Below the pieces are notes generated by a model, which saw nothing but the letters and a program-made list of their open reading frames with translations, was not told the origin of the DNA and did not search any database. From NCBI RefSeq assembly GCF_031199965.1, contig NZ_CP133605.1:4310501-4374500 (forward strand): a stretch of 64,000 nt of DNA. The letters run 5' to 3'. The first letter of the stretch is position 1; every line of letters begins with the position of its first letter. Shown in pieces: positions 49,366 through 59,654 of the stretch. Both the position numbers and the translations under genes were made by a program. Source of the stretch: Paenibacillus sp. D2_2 (GTDB lineage: Bacteria > Bacillota > Bacilli > Paenibacillales > Paenibacillaceae).

Positions 49366-51052
49366 ATGACAGCCAAGAAAATGCGTTCAGACATGATCAA
49401 AAAAGGCTTCGACCGTGCGCCGCACCGTAGCTTGCTACGCGCCGCCGGTGTTAAGGAAGAAGATTTCAACAAACCATTCATAGCCGTGTGTAATTCCTAC
49501 ATTGATATTGTCCCTGGACATGTTCACTTGCAGGAGTTCGGAAAAATTGTCAAAGAGGCGATCCGCGAAGCTGGCGGAGTTCCGTTCGAATTTAATACAA
49601 TCGGCGTTGATGACGGCATTGCCATGGGACACATCGGAATGCGCTACTCTCTGCCAAGCCGAGAAATTATCGCCGACGCATTAGAGACCGTCGTATCCGC
49701 TCACTGGTTCGATGGGATGGTCTGCATCCCGAACTGTGACAAGATTACCCCTGGTATGATGATGGGTGCGCTTCGCGTCAATATCCCAACCATGTTCGTT
49801 AGCGGCGGACCGATGAAAAGCCGGCGTAGACAGCAAAGGACGTAAGCTATCGTTGACCTCCGTATTTGAAGGCGTAGGCGCGCATCAAGCGGGCCAAATC
49901 GATGATGCGGATCTGCTGGAGCTTGAACAGTTCGGTTGTCCAACTTGCGGTTCCTGTTCAGGAATGTTCACCGCCAATTCCATGAACTGTCTGGCTGAAG
50001 CACTCGGACTTGCTCTACCAGGCAATGGCACAATTCTAGCCGTATCTGATGAACGCCGCGACTTCGTAAGAAAATCCGCGAAGCAGCTGATGGAATTGAT
50101 TAAGCTTGATCTTAAGCCTCGCGATATCGTTACCAAGGAATCGATCGACAATGCTTTTGCCCTGGATATGGCAATGGGTGGTTCCACCAATACGGTATTG
50201 CATACCCTTGCTCTGGCGCAAGAAGCTGGTATCGATTATCCATTGGAACGGATCAATGAAGTAGCTAACCGTGTCCCTCATATCTCCAAGCTTGCACCGG
50301 CTACAGATATCTTCATTGAGGATGTTGACCGGGCAGGTGGCGTCAGCGCCGTTATTCATGAGTTGCTGAAGAAACCAGGGGCCTTCTTCGGAGAGCAAAT
50401 TACAGTTACTGGAAAGACAATTGCCGAGAACGTGGCTGGCTGCGAGATTAAGGATACAAGCGTCATCCATACGATCGACAATCCTTACTCCGAAAAAGGC
50501 GGGCTCGCTATTCTGTACGGCAACCTGGCTCCGGAAGGATCTGTCATTAAGGTCGGTGCTGTAGATCCGTCGGTGGGCGGATATCATAAAGGCCCGGCGA
50601 TCTGCTTCGACTCCCAGGAAGAAGCATTGGAAGGTATCGCTAATGGCAAAGTCAAAGAGGGCTCTGTCGTCGTTATCCGTTATGAAGGACCGAAAGGTGG
50701 TCCTGGTATGCCGGAAATGCTCGCTCCTACTTCACAAATCGTAGGTATGGGCCTTGGCGCCAAGGTCGGCCTGATCACGGATGGACGCTTCTCAGGCGCT
50801 TCGCGCGGCATTAGCATTGGCCATATCTCTCCGGAAGCTGCAGAAGGGGGGCCGATTGCATTCGTCGAAGATGGCGATATTATCGAGCTTGATCTGAATA
50901 ACCGTAAAATCGAGCTTCTGGTCGATGATGAAGTGCTCGCCTGCCGCCGCGCAAACTGGAAAGGCTTCGAACCTAAGGTGAAAACTGGCTATCTGGCTCG
51001 TTATTCCAAACTAGTTACTAATGCTAGCTCAGGTGGAGTTTTGAAAATCTAA
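49366..51052 (+). CDS. ilvD: Dihydroxy-acid dehydratase (one frame break, extra base)
   Basis: Fe-S dehydratase of branched-chain amino-acid synthesis. After removing one base it is 561 aa, as expected. Seen: N-terminal [40 protein letters not shown], then [16 protein letters not shown] for the cluster, and [14 protein letters not shown] near the C-terminus. The frame breaks at AAAA 49816-49819, one A too many (three give [11 protein letters not shown]). This is one of only two breaks by insertion. The gene stands alone, with no ilvBHC nearby. Confidence 0.95.
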
Positions 51053-51082
51053 TGCTCATTGTACTTTCGTCATACATTTATA

Positions 51083-51122
51083 AAAAAGCCTTGGCTCCTA
51101 TTACAGGAGCCAAGGCTTTTTT
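51083..51122. terminator. Bidirectional terminator between ilvD and the deacetylase gene
   Basis: Perfect 18-bp stem, AAAAAAGCCTTGGCTCCT paired with AGGAGCCAAGGCTTTTTT, 4-base loop, T-tailed on both strands, between convergent genes. Confidence 0.93.
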
Positions 51123-51146
51123 TATAAACAAATAAATAATAACTGA

Positions 51147-52550
51147 TTACCGGCAAGGAAGAGTTGAGCTGACCACCGTATCCTCTTCCTCCTCGATAAT
51201 CCTGTCATGTTTAATCTTGTGATGAGAACCATCCTTAAGATATTGCTTCAGCAGAGTATCAATTGGCATCAGAATCATCTTCGGTACCAGAAGCTCAGGA
51301 GACTGCTTCAATCTCGTTCCTCCATCAGGATGGATAACTCTCATCAAGAACTTCAAATAAATTTGCGAGGAACTAGCAAATAATCCCTTCGGTAAATCCG
51401 TAACCGTAAATCCAAACTTCTCAGGTCCGCGGTTGATCATGGTCACTCCATACAGCGCCTTTACATTGTGCAGTTCAGGATGGTCTACCACGTACCTTGC
51501 AATCTCGGGCAACGCCTTCTCCACCTGCCTGATCAACTGAATGGCCAAGTGAACGGTCGATTTTGACTTCATGCCCATCTGGAACAGCTTCTTATTATCT
51601 AAGTGCAGCTCCAGTACCTCATCACCAGCTTGCAGCATGGTTCCGTCCGTCAACTCAACCGACTCACCATGATAAGGACGACTGCGGAAATGAAAAATCG
51701 GGTCCTGTTCATTCGTCGTATGCAGCTGGAACACCAAGTGGAACAGCTTCTCCCATAAGAGCCATAATGCCACGACCAATCGCTTCCACCAACTTAATGA
51801 GCGGGTGATACCTACAGCCTTCTTTTGTGTCTTGCTATGCTTCAGGCTACTGTCAGTCTCCATCAAGCGATCGATGCGAACGCTACGCAAGCCCCGCTTC
51901 TGCGCTTCCTCCAGTACTCTTTCCAGTGCAATCAGCATTTCTCTTGGAGCCTCATTGTCGGCACCAAGTGTAGCTCCGCAATCATGCAGCAGAAATACCT
52001 CTCCACCACCAAGCTTCTTCAACATCCGCTTCGTTAAGCGTTCAGCACCAATACGCTTGCGCCAATCGCTGAACATTGCCGACCAAAGCACGATCTTGAC
52101 ATTGTTTCGGTTAGCGAAGTCAAACAAATTTACAATCCCCCACGGCGGTCTGTAGTAATGCGTATCTTGTCCTGTAACCTCGTGGATGATCTTATTCGTC
52201 TTCTGAATCTGCTTCTTCACCGCACCAGGACCCATTAGCCAATTTGTCTTATGAACATAATTGTGAACTCCGATCAAATGTCCTTCTTCGTGCATCCGTC
52301 TGATCAACTCAGGATTTCTCTCTGCATTGGAACCCACAACAAAGAAAGTAGCCTTGGCATCATAGCGCCTCAGCAAATCAAGGAGCTGAGGAGTATAATA
52401 ATGGTCCGGACCATCATCAAAGGTAAGGGCAAATTCATCCTTGCTCGTACTATGCTTGAAGACACGATAACCAAACAGACGCGTGATCAGCCCTGGTATA
52501 AAAGCATACAACGATGAAATGTAAAACAGCCATATCAGCAAAGTATCCAT
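51147..52550 (-). CDS. Polysaccharide deacetylase (NodB) with C-terminal YkoP-like domain
   Basis: Membrane-anchored carbohydrate deacetylase, likely acting on peptidoglycan or a related polymer. 467 aa. Seen: an N-terminal hydrophobic segment (LIWLFYISSLYAFIPGLI), NodB motif 1 TFDDGPD (about residue 43), motif 2 HLIGVHNYVH (about 92), motif 3 RPPWG (about 135) and a late LLHDCG. A second domain of about 210 residues follows a hydrophobic stretch near 260, resembling YkoP-type C-terminal domains (from memory). The protein is unbroken and monocistronic. Confidence 0.87.
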   Translation of the reverse strand: MDTLLIWLFYISSLYAFIPGLITRLFGYRVFKHSTSKDEFALTFDDGPDHYYTPQLLDLLRRYDAKATFFVVGSNAERNPELIRRMHEEGHLIGVHNYVHKTNWLMGPGAVKKQIQKTNKIIHEVTGQDTHYYRPPWGIVNLFDFANRNNVKIVLWSAMFSDWRKRIGAERLTKRMLKKLGGGEVFLLHDCGATLGADNEAPREMLIALERVLEEAQKRGLRSVRIDRLMETDSSLKHSKTQKKAVGITRSLSWWKRLVVALWLLWEKLFHLVFQLHTTNEQDPIFHFRSRPYHGESVELTDGTMLQAGDEVLELHLDNKKLFQMGMKSKSTVHLAIQLIRQVEKALPEIARYVVDHPELHNVKALYGVTMINRGPEKFGFTVTDLPKGLFASSSQIYLKFLMRVIHPDGGTRLKQSPELLVPKMILMPIDTLLKQYLKDGSHHKIKHDRIIEEEEDTVVSSTLPCR

Positions 52551-52600
52551 GTCGCTTTCCCCACTTCTCTCTGATCTTAGCTTTATTCACGCACACATAT

Positions 52601-52640
52601 AGAGGTGGTTCAAAAAGTCTACCTGGTCTTTTTGAACACG
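52601..52640. repeat. Short palindromic copy of the dispersed repeat
   Basis: AGAGGTGGTTCAAAAAGTCTACCTGGTCTTTTTGAACACG: both ends, little interior. It lies between the deacetylase start and the penicillin-binding protein stop codon, and could act as the stem-loop after that gene. Confidence 0.75.
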
Positions 52641-52731
52641 CATATATTAAATAGCATCCTAACTATTTTAGCACATACTGAGCACAATGAGGCGCATTTT
52701 TTAAAATTTGAAAATGAACTAGCATGATGAA

Positions 52732-54530
52732 TCAGATCTGTTCCGGTCTGTAGGCAGCGAGTAGATCCATCGTATGCCTGAACAAAGCCGTTGCTTGATT
52801 CTCCGATCCTTCCGGCCTGTACTGAACAAGTACGCTTACCGCATATTTGGGCTTCTCTGTGGGACCATAGCCAATGAACCATTGATGATTATAGTTTTTG
52901 TCACTTTTAGCAACCTGTGCCGTCCCAGACTTGCCAGCCAAATGCCAATCAGCTTGTCTAAGTGACCTTCCCGTTCCCGATTCGACAACCTCTTTCATCC
53001 AAGACAGCAACAGAGAAGACGTGCGAGGTGATACTTGACCAGCAGATGTAGGAACTCGGTGCTCTGGCATTTGCGTGAGCAAGGATCCGTCCCGGAAGCG
53101 GATCTCGCTAACCAGACGCGGCGATGTTACCCTTCCTTGATGAAGCAGCGTCACAATCATATTCGCCGCCTGGAGGGGAGAGACCAGTACATCGCGCTGT
53201 CCGATAGCCGTCTGGGCCAGGACACCTCCGTCAACAGAGTTGCTGTTGTGGAAGACGTCTCCCTTCTCCTCGTGATCGAATTGCCAAAGATCTTTACCTC
53301 CCATAAATTTCTCTTCATGCCAACCAATCTTACGGCCAAGACCGAGCCTAGCTGCTGTAAGCTCAATACTTCTTGCTGACAAGCGCTCCCCTAATGTCGC
53401 AAACACATTGTTGCAGGAGTAGGCGAACCCCTGTTCCAATGTAAGATCGCCGTGTCCCCCTTCTTCCAACAGGCTAATCCGTATTTACCATACTGTCCTG
53501 AGCAGTGGAACACTTCGCCCGGCTTGGTAACTCCACTATCCAACGCAGCCGCAGCGATAACGGTCTTGAAAATGGAACCGGGTGGTACAGCCTTCAGGGC
53601 ACGGTTGCTCCAACTTCCCCCAGCCAAGTCAATATGATTGGGATCGAAGAACGGTCTTGAAACCATCGCTAGAACATCACCGTTCTCCGCATCAAGTACG
53701 ACTACAGCTCCCTCCTTCACATTCATCTGCTCCGTAAGCGCTTCTAATTTTTTCTGCAGCACGATATCAATGGTTGTTTTGATCTGTAGAGGATGGAAGC
53801 GTTCTTCTGGTCCCTTGATCCGGGTACCTACATTCGGGAATGACTCCCGTTTACCATCTACCGCATAATATGCCCTCGTACTTCCTGCACCACGCAGGAA
53901 TCTGTCGAACGTCTTCTCCAAGCCTGCCGCACCCACCTGCATCGTCAAAGGCATTTGTTCGTTCTGCTTCCTGCTTCCACGGATCTGCTGAATTACCTCA
54001 GGCCGCTGAGCCACGTAGCCGAGCCATTGCTGCCCTGTCTGGCCGGATTGATAGCGTACAACATGCGGAAGCACTTCTATACCTTCCAAATGAGCAAGCG
54101 ATTGTGCCTTGATCTCGGATGAATGATTCAGCAAACCATAATTGCCACCGGGTCCGGACCAAATAAAAGGTACCTCTAGGCTCGACCATTTGCTCCTAAG
54201 CTCGCTCTCAGATACCCCTAGTGTAGCGGCAATACGTGCCAGATCATCTTGAGCAGGCAACTTTTTGACAGGGAACAGCACTGGCGACCAAGTTGTAATC
54301 CCGGTCAATTGTCGGCCATATCGATCGAAGAAATTTCCTCTACCGGGATCTAGCTCGACCCCTTGCTCACGCTGGTGCACAGCCAATTCATTTATCGTTT
54401 TCCCTGAAGAAGTCACTGCAGCAAGCGCAGCATGTGTCTGAATCCAGGCGATTCTCAGTGTATATACAGCAAATAAAATACTAAACACTATTAGAATATA
54501 AAATATGCGATTTTTCCGAGCTAATGACAT
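52732..54530 (-). CDS. Class B penicillin-binding protein, monofunctional transpeptidase (one frame break)
   Basis: Peptidoglycan crosslinking transpeptidase on the outer face of the membrane. With one base restored it is 599 aa. Seen: an N-terminal anchor (FYILIVFSILFAVYTLRI), a PBP dimerisation region (RGNFFDRYGRQL), active-site SxxK in PPGSIFK near residue 340, SxN in AYSCNN in the repaired frame, and KSGT near 535. No PASTA domains. The frame breaks at CCCCC 53456-53460, between SxxK and SxN. Which cellular PBP it represents (elongation, division or spore) cannot be told. Confidence 0.9.
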
Positions 54531-54632
54531 TTACATCCCCCTTTTTACCTTACTGCTTCATTATTTCCCTGGAGAGAGATGTTAACACATAGAGTGACGG
54601 TATAACCAAGTCCTACATCTGAGCAACAAAAA

Positions 54633-54671
54633 AACTGCCCCGAAAGTATGATTTACTCTCGGGGCAGTTCA
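54633..54671 (-). terminator. Terminator of the chemoreceptor gene
   Basis: AACTGCCCCGA pairs with TCGGGGCAGTT; TTTTTTTG follows on the minus strand. It lies 13 bases beyond the stop codon at 54684. Confidence 0.9.
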
Positions 54672-54683
54672 TATATATTCTGC

Positions 54684-56836
54684 TTAGACTGTAAATTTAG
54701 ACAGCGATTCCTTCAAGCCGTTCGATACATTCTCCAACTTGCCGGAGAGTTGAACGAGTTGATCGCTAACCGTCTGCTGCTCACTACTAAGTGAAGCAAC
54801 CTCTTCGGATGTTGCTGATGACTGCTGAGCTACGGCGCTGACGTTGCTCATCGCTTCAGACAGAACATTCTGTGATTCATTCAGATCATCAATCGAAGAC
54901 GTGACCATTTCAATTTGCTTCACGAAGCCTTCCATCTGCACTTGCACAGATACAAAGATCTGACTTGTCTCCTTCACAGAGCTGATCTGTTGCTGGAACA
55001 ACGGACCTGCATCCGACAATGCCTGTACCGTCTCATTCATTTCCTGTTGTATATTGTCCGTAATCTCCCCTACCATCTTGATTGATTGACGGGATTGGTC
55101 TGCCAATTGACGGATTTCATCGGCTACGACCATGAAGCCGCGTCCTGCAGCACCTGGCACGAGCCGCTTCAATTGTTGCGTTCAGGGATAAAATATTCGT
55201 CTGCTGCGTAATATTCTGCATCACTTCCAGCACCTTCAAAACAGAAGATGTGCTAGATTTCAGAGCGTCTACCTTCTCGGTCAGCGAATTAACAATATCC
55301 ACCGTAGAGTTCGTTTGTGCCAGAAGACCGTTCAAATACTCAGTACCTTGCTGACTCGATTTCTCTACCTGATGAGCAGCTGTCTCCATCTGCTTGTTTG
55401 CCAAAACAACCTGATCCATTTGTCTAGAAATGTTCTCTGTGAGCTCATTGCCGCGTTCAGCTTCATTAGCTAGGCTCGTTGCTCCGTTAGCAATCTCTTC
55501 CGTCGCGATGGCAATCTCCCTAGCAGAGATGGCTGTCTTATTGGAAGCCTGGGTCAACTCGGTCGCCGTATCCAGAACATCCTTCGCAGAATGGTTCGTC
55601 TGCTTCACGAGCTCGGTAATATGCTCCATCATTACGTTGAAGCTGTTAGTCAGTTGACCGATCTCATCCTGAGATTTCGCCTTCATACGTACATTCAGGT
55701 TACCCCTAGAGCCTTCTTCCATCAAGTTCTTCAACTGTGCCAGCGGATGAGCAATCATTCTAACCATCCACATAGCAATCAATGTAGTGATCAAGGCAAC
55801 GACAGCAGCCGATATGTATGTTGTAAGCAAAATGCCTTTAGCATCCTTCACCAGTTCGGCAGTGCTGACTGTACCAATCAGCTTCCAGTCGGTAGCAGCA
55901 AAATTGTTATAGACAGCTAGTACGGAATTGCCATTGGCATCATTGATCCGAATGCCTCCTTTTTTGCTCTCACCAGCTTTGGACAAATCATACTCCGAAG
56001 TTTCCCTGTTTCACCAATTATTGATGAACCGATAACAACATTATCTGGTCCGATGATTTGCAGCTTCGAGTTGTCCCCGAAATTAATTTCTTTTAAGTAA
56101 TCTTCCAGCACTTCAACATTCAAATCTTGAACGAGTACGAAACGCTTCGAAGTTGTAACGCTCGACAGTGAACGAATCAATCGCACGACTGATTTGCCGT
56201 TACTCTTCTCCTGCACATGGATCCAACGAGAACCTACGGTCTTAGACATTTCGTCGTACCAAGATTCCTTGCGTGCCTCTTCAAAGAATTTCTGACTGGT
56301 GCTTCCAGTGGAGACGTCATCCAAGGATCCATCAACACTCATCATATAGACGGATTCGACACCCTTATTTGAATAGACTAGCGAATTCAGGCGATTCCTA
56401 ATATCATTAATCGTTGTAAAACGGTCATAATCGGACGTACCCGAGAGAGAAGCATTCATGATCGCCTTCTGCATCTCATTATCTAGGAATGTCTGTTGAA
56501 GATTCTCCTCATACTTTTGCAGGATAATATCTAGCTTCTGAGAAGTTTGTACAATGGTTTGCAGGTTGGCATTTTCCGCATTTTTCTGTATCGTCGACTT
56601 CGCCATCTGATAGGACAATATTCCGATAGCTAATACGAAGAACATGATCGCCACGAAGAAAATAAGAAACAGACGGACACCCACAGATTTTGAAGGATTT
56701 ATTTGGGTTGGAAGACGATTCGCTACCTTGTCTCTCCAACTTGAAATAAGCTTCTTTCTCCACTTGATTTAATTTCCTTATTCTGCTTGTTCTTGTTGTC
56801 AGCTGTTTGGCCCTCCTTCTTCGGAACCAGACCCAT
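54684..56836 (-). CDS. Methyl-accepting chemotaxis protein with Cache-type sensor (three frame breaks)
   Basis: Transmembrane chemoreceptor; ligand unknown. After repair about 717 aa. Seen: a charged N-terminus from ATG 56836 (GLVPKKEGQTADNKNKQ), helix LFLIFFVAIMFFVLAIGILSY, a double-Cache-like extracytoplasmic domain of ~260 residues, a second helix (TTYISAAVVALITTLIAMW), HAMP, then the signalling hairpin with the conserved tip AARAGAAGRGFMVVADEIRQ in repaired frame. Frame breaks: TTT 56755-56757, CCC 56004-56006 and an extra base near 55155. The last cuts exactly in the conserved tip. Confidence 0.88.
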
Positions 56837-57025
56837 GTCAATCACCCACCGCTCATAATAGTTGTATACTGTAAAGCTAGGATAGAGGTCACCCCTCTAA
56901 CTACTCATTACCAACATCGTCTGCATACTTAATCTATTCGACAAACAATGTCATACTCCTATGTTTATCGGTATTATATGGGGGTATTTTTTAGTGACAA
57001 TTGTTGAATTTTATCAAATAACACA

Positions 57026-57060
57026 AAAAAGGGCCTTTCGTCCTATAAGCGAAAAGCCCT
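57026..57060 (-). terminator. Terminator of yrrN-yrrO
   Basis: GGGCCTTTCG pairs imperfectly with CGAAAAGCCC; on the minus strand TTTTTT follows. It lies about 30 bases past the yrrO stop. Confidence 0.8.
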
Positions 57061-57090
57061 AAAATTATTTATTTTCAAGTCACAAATTGT

Positions 57091-58425
57091 CTATTTCTTC
57101 TTACGCATCATATCGAAATAAGATACAGGGTGATCAACTTTCATCTTGATTCTTTGCAACGGATGACGGGCTGCATCCAGTTCATTACCCTCTTCGTCCC
57201 AGATCTTGCCTACTGACTGCTTGAAGAAAGTTCCATTCGGACCGAAGAACTCAATCTCCTGACCCGGCTTAAAATGGTTGCGCTGTTGAATGACAGCAAT
57301 CCCGGTCGATTGATCATAATCCATGACAAGACCAGCAAAGTCATAAGGCATTGCCTTCTCTTCCGGTTCATAAATATGATCCTCATGATCTGGAATATCA
57401 TAGAAGAAGCCTGTGTTAACTGGTCGATTGGCAGCCTTCTGAATCTCCTCCAACCATTCCGGCTTGAGGACATAATTGTCTGGATCAGCCATGTAAGAAT
57501 CTATCGCCTGACGATAGACATTAACGACCGTAGCTACATAATGAATTGATTTCATACGACCTTCGATCTTGAAGCTGTCTACGCCGACATCAATCAAATC
57601 AGGAATATGCTCAATCATACACAAATCCTTAGACCCCATCGTAAAGGCATTGTCTTCTTCGTTGAACAGTGGCAATTGATTCACACCAAGCTGAAAATTG
57701 CCCAATACAGAGTTGTCTCTGGCCTCCTCTTCAGAGATCCAGGCCTCAACCGGTCTGGCATCTTCGAACAGGTCATATTTCCAGCGGCAGGATTGACAGC
57801 ATCCGCCCCGGTTAGAATCACGATCTGTGAAGTGATTGGACAGCACACAGCGGCCAGAATAAGAGGAGCACATCGCCCCGTGAATAAAAGCTTCGATCTC
57901 AACATCTACATGTTGCTTAATCTCTTCAATCTCTTCCAGGCTTGTCTCCCGTCCCAGAACTACACGCGGCAGCCCTTCTTCCTTCCAAAACTTCACAGCT
58001 TGCCAATTCACTGTCGATTGTTGGGTGCTAAGATGCACCTCTAGCTCGGGTACAACCCGGCGGGCCGTATCCACAATAATCGGGTCAGCGGCGATAATTG
58101 CCGAAATCCCAACTGAATGCAGACCGCGTAAATATTCCTCAATCCCGGCCAAATCCTCATTGTGCGCATATATATTTGTAGCCACGAATACTTTAGCTCC
58201 ATATTTCTTGGCAAACTCCACGCCTTCACGCATTTCTTCCAGACTAAAATTGTCGGCTCCCGAGCGAAGACCGTATTTTTGTCCCCCGATATAAACCGCA
58301 TCTGCTCCGTAGTGGACTGCAAATTTCAATTTCTCGAGGTTCCCTGCCGGAGCCAGCAGCTCTGGCTTCTCCAAACGGTATCGCTTGCCGGTATATTTAC
58401 GTGTATGTTTCTCCGCAGTTTGCAT
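57091..58425 (-). CDS. yrrO: U32-family tRNA hydroxylation protein, YrrO/TrhP2-like
   Basis: Related to TrhP proteins that, with prephenate, hydroxylate uridine 34 of certain tRNAs (reported for yrrN/yrrO in B. subtilis; older annotations call them collagenase-like peptidases). 444 aa. Seen: an N-terminal barrel (PELLAPAGNLEKLKFAVHYGADAVYIGG) and the U32 signature EAFIHGAMCSSYSGRCVLS near residue 175, followed by RGGCCQSCRW; the cysteines are likely Fe-S ligands. A C-terminal beta domain follows. It lies downstream of yrrN across a tandem copy of the dispersed repeat. Confidence 0.9.
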   Translation of the reverse strand: MQTAEKHTRKYTGKRYRLEKPELLAPAGNLEKLKFAVHYGADAVYIGGQKYGLRSGADNFSLEEMREGVEFAKKYGAKVFVATNIYAHNEDLAGIEEYLRGLHSVGISAIIAADPIIVDTARRVVPELEVHLSTQQSTVNWQAVKFWKEEGLPRVVLGRETSLEEIEEIKQHVDVEIEAFIHGAMCSSYSGRCVLSNHFTDRDSNRGGCCQSCRWKYDLFEDARPVEAWISEEEARDNSVLGNFQLGVNQLPLFNEEDNAFTMGSKDLCMIEHIPDLIDVGVDSFKIEGRMKSIHYVATVVNVYRQAIDSYMADPDNYVLKPEWLEEIQKAANRPVNTGFFYDIPDHEDHIYEPEEKAMPYDFAGLVMDYDQSTGIAVIQQRNHFKPGQEIEFFGPNGTFFKQSVGKIWDEEGNELDAARHPLQRIKMKVDHPVSYFDMMRKKK

Positions 58426-58467
58426 TTATTCGTTCACCTCTAGAAATTTATCATCATTAAATTGCAT

Positions 58468-58704
58468 GTTCAAAATGTCCGGTTTTCAGCACCGACTTTT
58501 GAATTACCTCTTAAATTAATATACTTGTTCAAAAAGTCCGTTTTTCAGCACCGAGAAGGTTGGATGAAGCTAGGGTCTGAGGAGCGGAGCGTACGTAGTT
58601 TGTACGTGAGCACCGGAGGGCCCGGCTGAATTCAAGATTCGATGCCGATTATGCTATCAGTGTTACTTCGTGATCAAAAGTGGACTTTTTGAATTACCTC
58701 TTAA
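58468..58704. repeat. Full copy of the dispersed MITE-like repeat plus a deleted tandem copy
   Basis: Full copy 58528-58700: starts GTTCAAAAAGTCCG, ends TGGACTTTTTGAATTAC, giving terminal inverted repeats around ~150 bp of GC-rich interior with its own pairing (GTACGTAG/TTGTACGTG region). A short copy (58468-58510) precedes it. The two are linked by a 30-bp direct repeat, 58501-58530 and 58691-58720, which also contains the last codons of yrrN. It encodes nothing evident. Confidence 0.85.
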
Positions 58705-58705
58705 A

Positions 58706-59640
58706 TTAATATACTTGTTCTTTATAGAAGAACCCAAACGACAACTCGCGCTCAGGGTCCTGAGCCTCACGAATCGCCTCAATCCAAGCTTCATCAAATT
58801 CATAAGCTTCCGGATCGGCGAAGTAAGTGTCAATCGCTTGACGATAGACACGGATAACTGTCTCATTATAGCTTACTGGCTTAAAAATCGTCTCAATCTT
58901 CAAGCTGTCCACGCCAGCGCCCAGCAGCATATGAAGATCTTCCAGAATACAAATATCGTCTGAGCTCATAATATGAGTTCCATTGCGGTCCTCATAGATT
59001 GGGAATTTCTCATCCGGACGCTCCGCCTCGATCAGGAACAGTCCGCGCTCCATACCTACGGATTCATTCTCGGTAATTACTCGGCCCTGATGCGCCATGT
59101 AACTGCGAACCAGACTGCGCTTGGAATGATAAATATTCGTCATACCATGGATCTGCACCTCGGACTCGATTTGTAAATGCGGCTGCATTTCTGTAATCTC
59201 ATCCATATTCAGTTCACGCGCTAGCACAACGCGACTAGCCCCTTTGCTTCCCCAATAATTCGCTGTCATGTAATTGGTTGAAGTCATTTCCGCATTCCAA
59301 TGTAGCTTCACTTGTGGAGCTAACTCCTTTACCGTCTGCAGTACGGACGGATCACCAAATTCAATGGCATCCACCCCGGCAGCCCCAAGCTGCTTCACAT
59401 ATTCCGGCAGGTCCTTGAGCAACTCGTTGCTCATCAAAATGTTGATACATACATATATTTTAGCCCCACGCTCATGAGCCATCTTGACAGCTTCAGCAAT
59501 TTCGTCCGGGTAAAATTACCTGGCAGCCGCATGCCGTATTTATCCTCACCAATAAGGAAAGCATCCGCTCCACAATCAAGATATGCCTGCAGCTCCGCAA
59601 GGGAGCCTGCGGGAACAAGCAGTTCTGGTCTGTTACCCAT
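58706..59640 (-). CDS. yrrN: U32-family tRNA hydroxylation protein, YrrN/TrhP1-like (one frame break)
   Basis: Partner of YrrO in tRNA U34 hydroxylation (family knowledge). With one base restored it is 311 aa (about 309 in B. subtilis). Seen: PELLVPAGSLAELQAYLDCG at the N-terminus and the U32-like region VQIHGMTNIYHSKRSLV, where the Cys residues of YrrO are absent, as is usual for YrrN-type proteins. The frame breaks at GGG 59508-59510 in the N-terminal fifth. Its final codons and stop lie in the direct repeat that flanks the MITE-like copy. It follows mltG by 14 bases. Confidence 0.9.
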
Positions 59641-59654
59641 TCTATACACCTCGG

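Noticed and set aside
52619-52882. 87-codon minus-strand ORF over the PBP 3' end
   Set aside because: It runs from the repeat copy into the PBP coding region in another frame; no ribosome site and no family resemblance.
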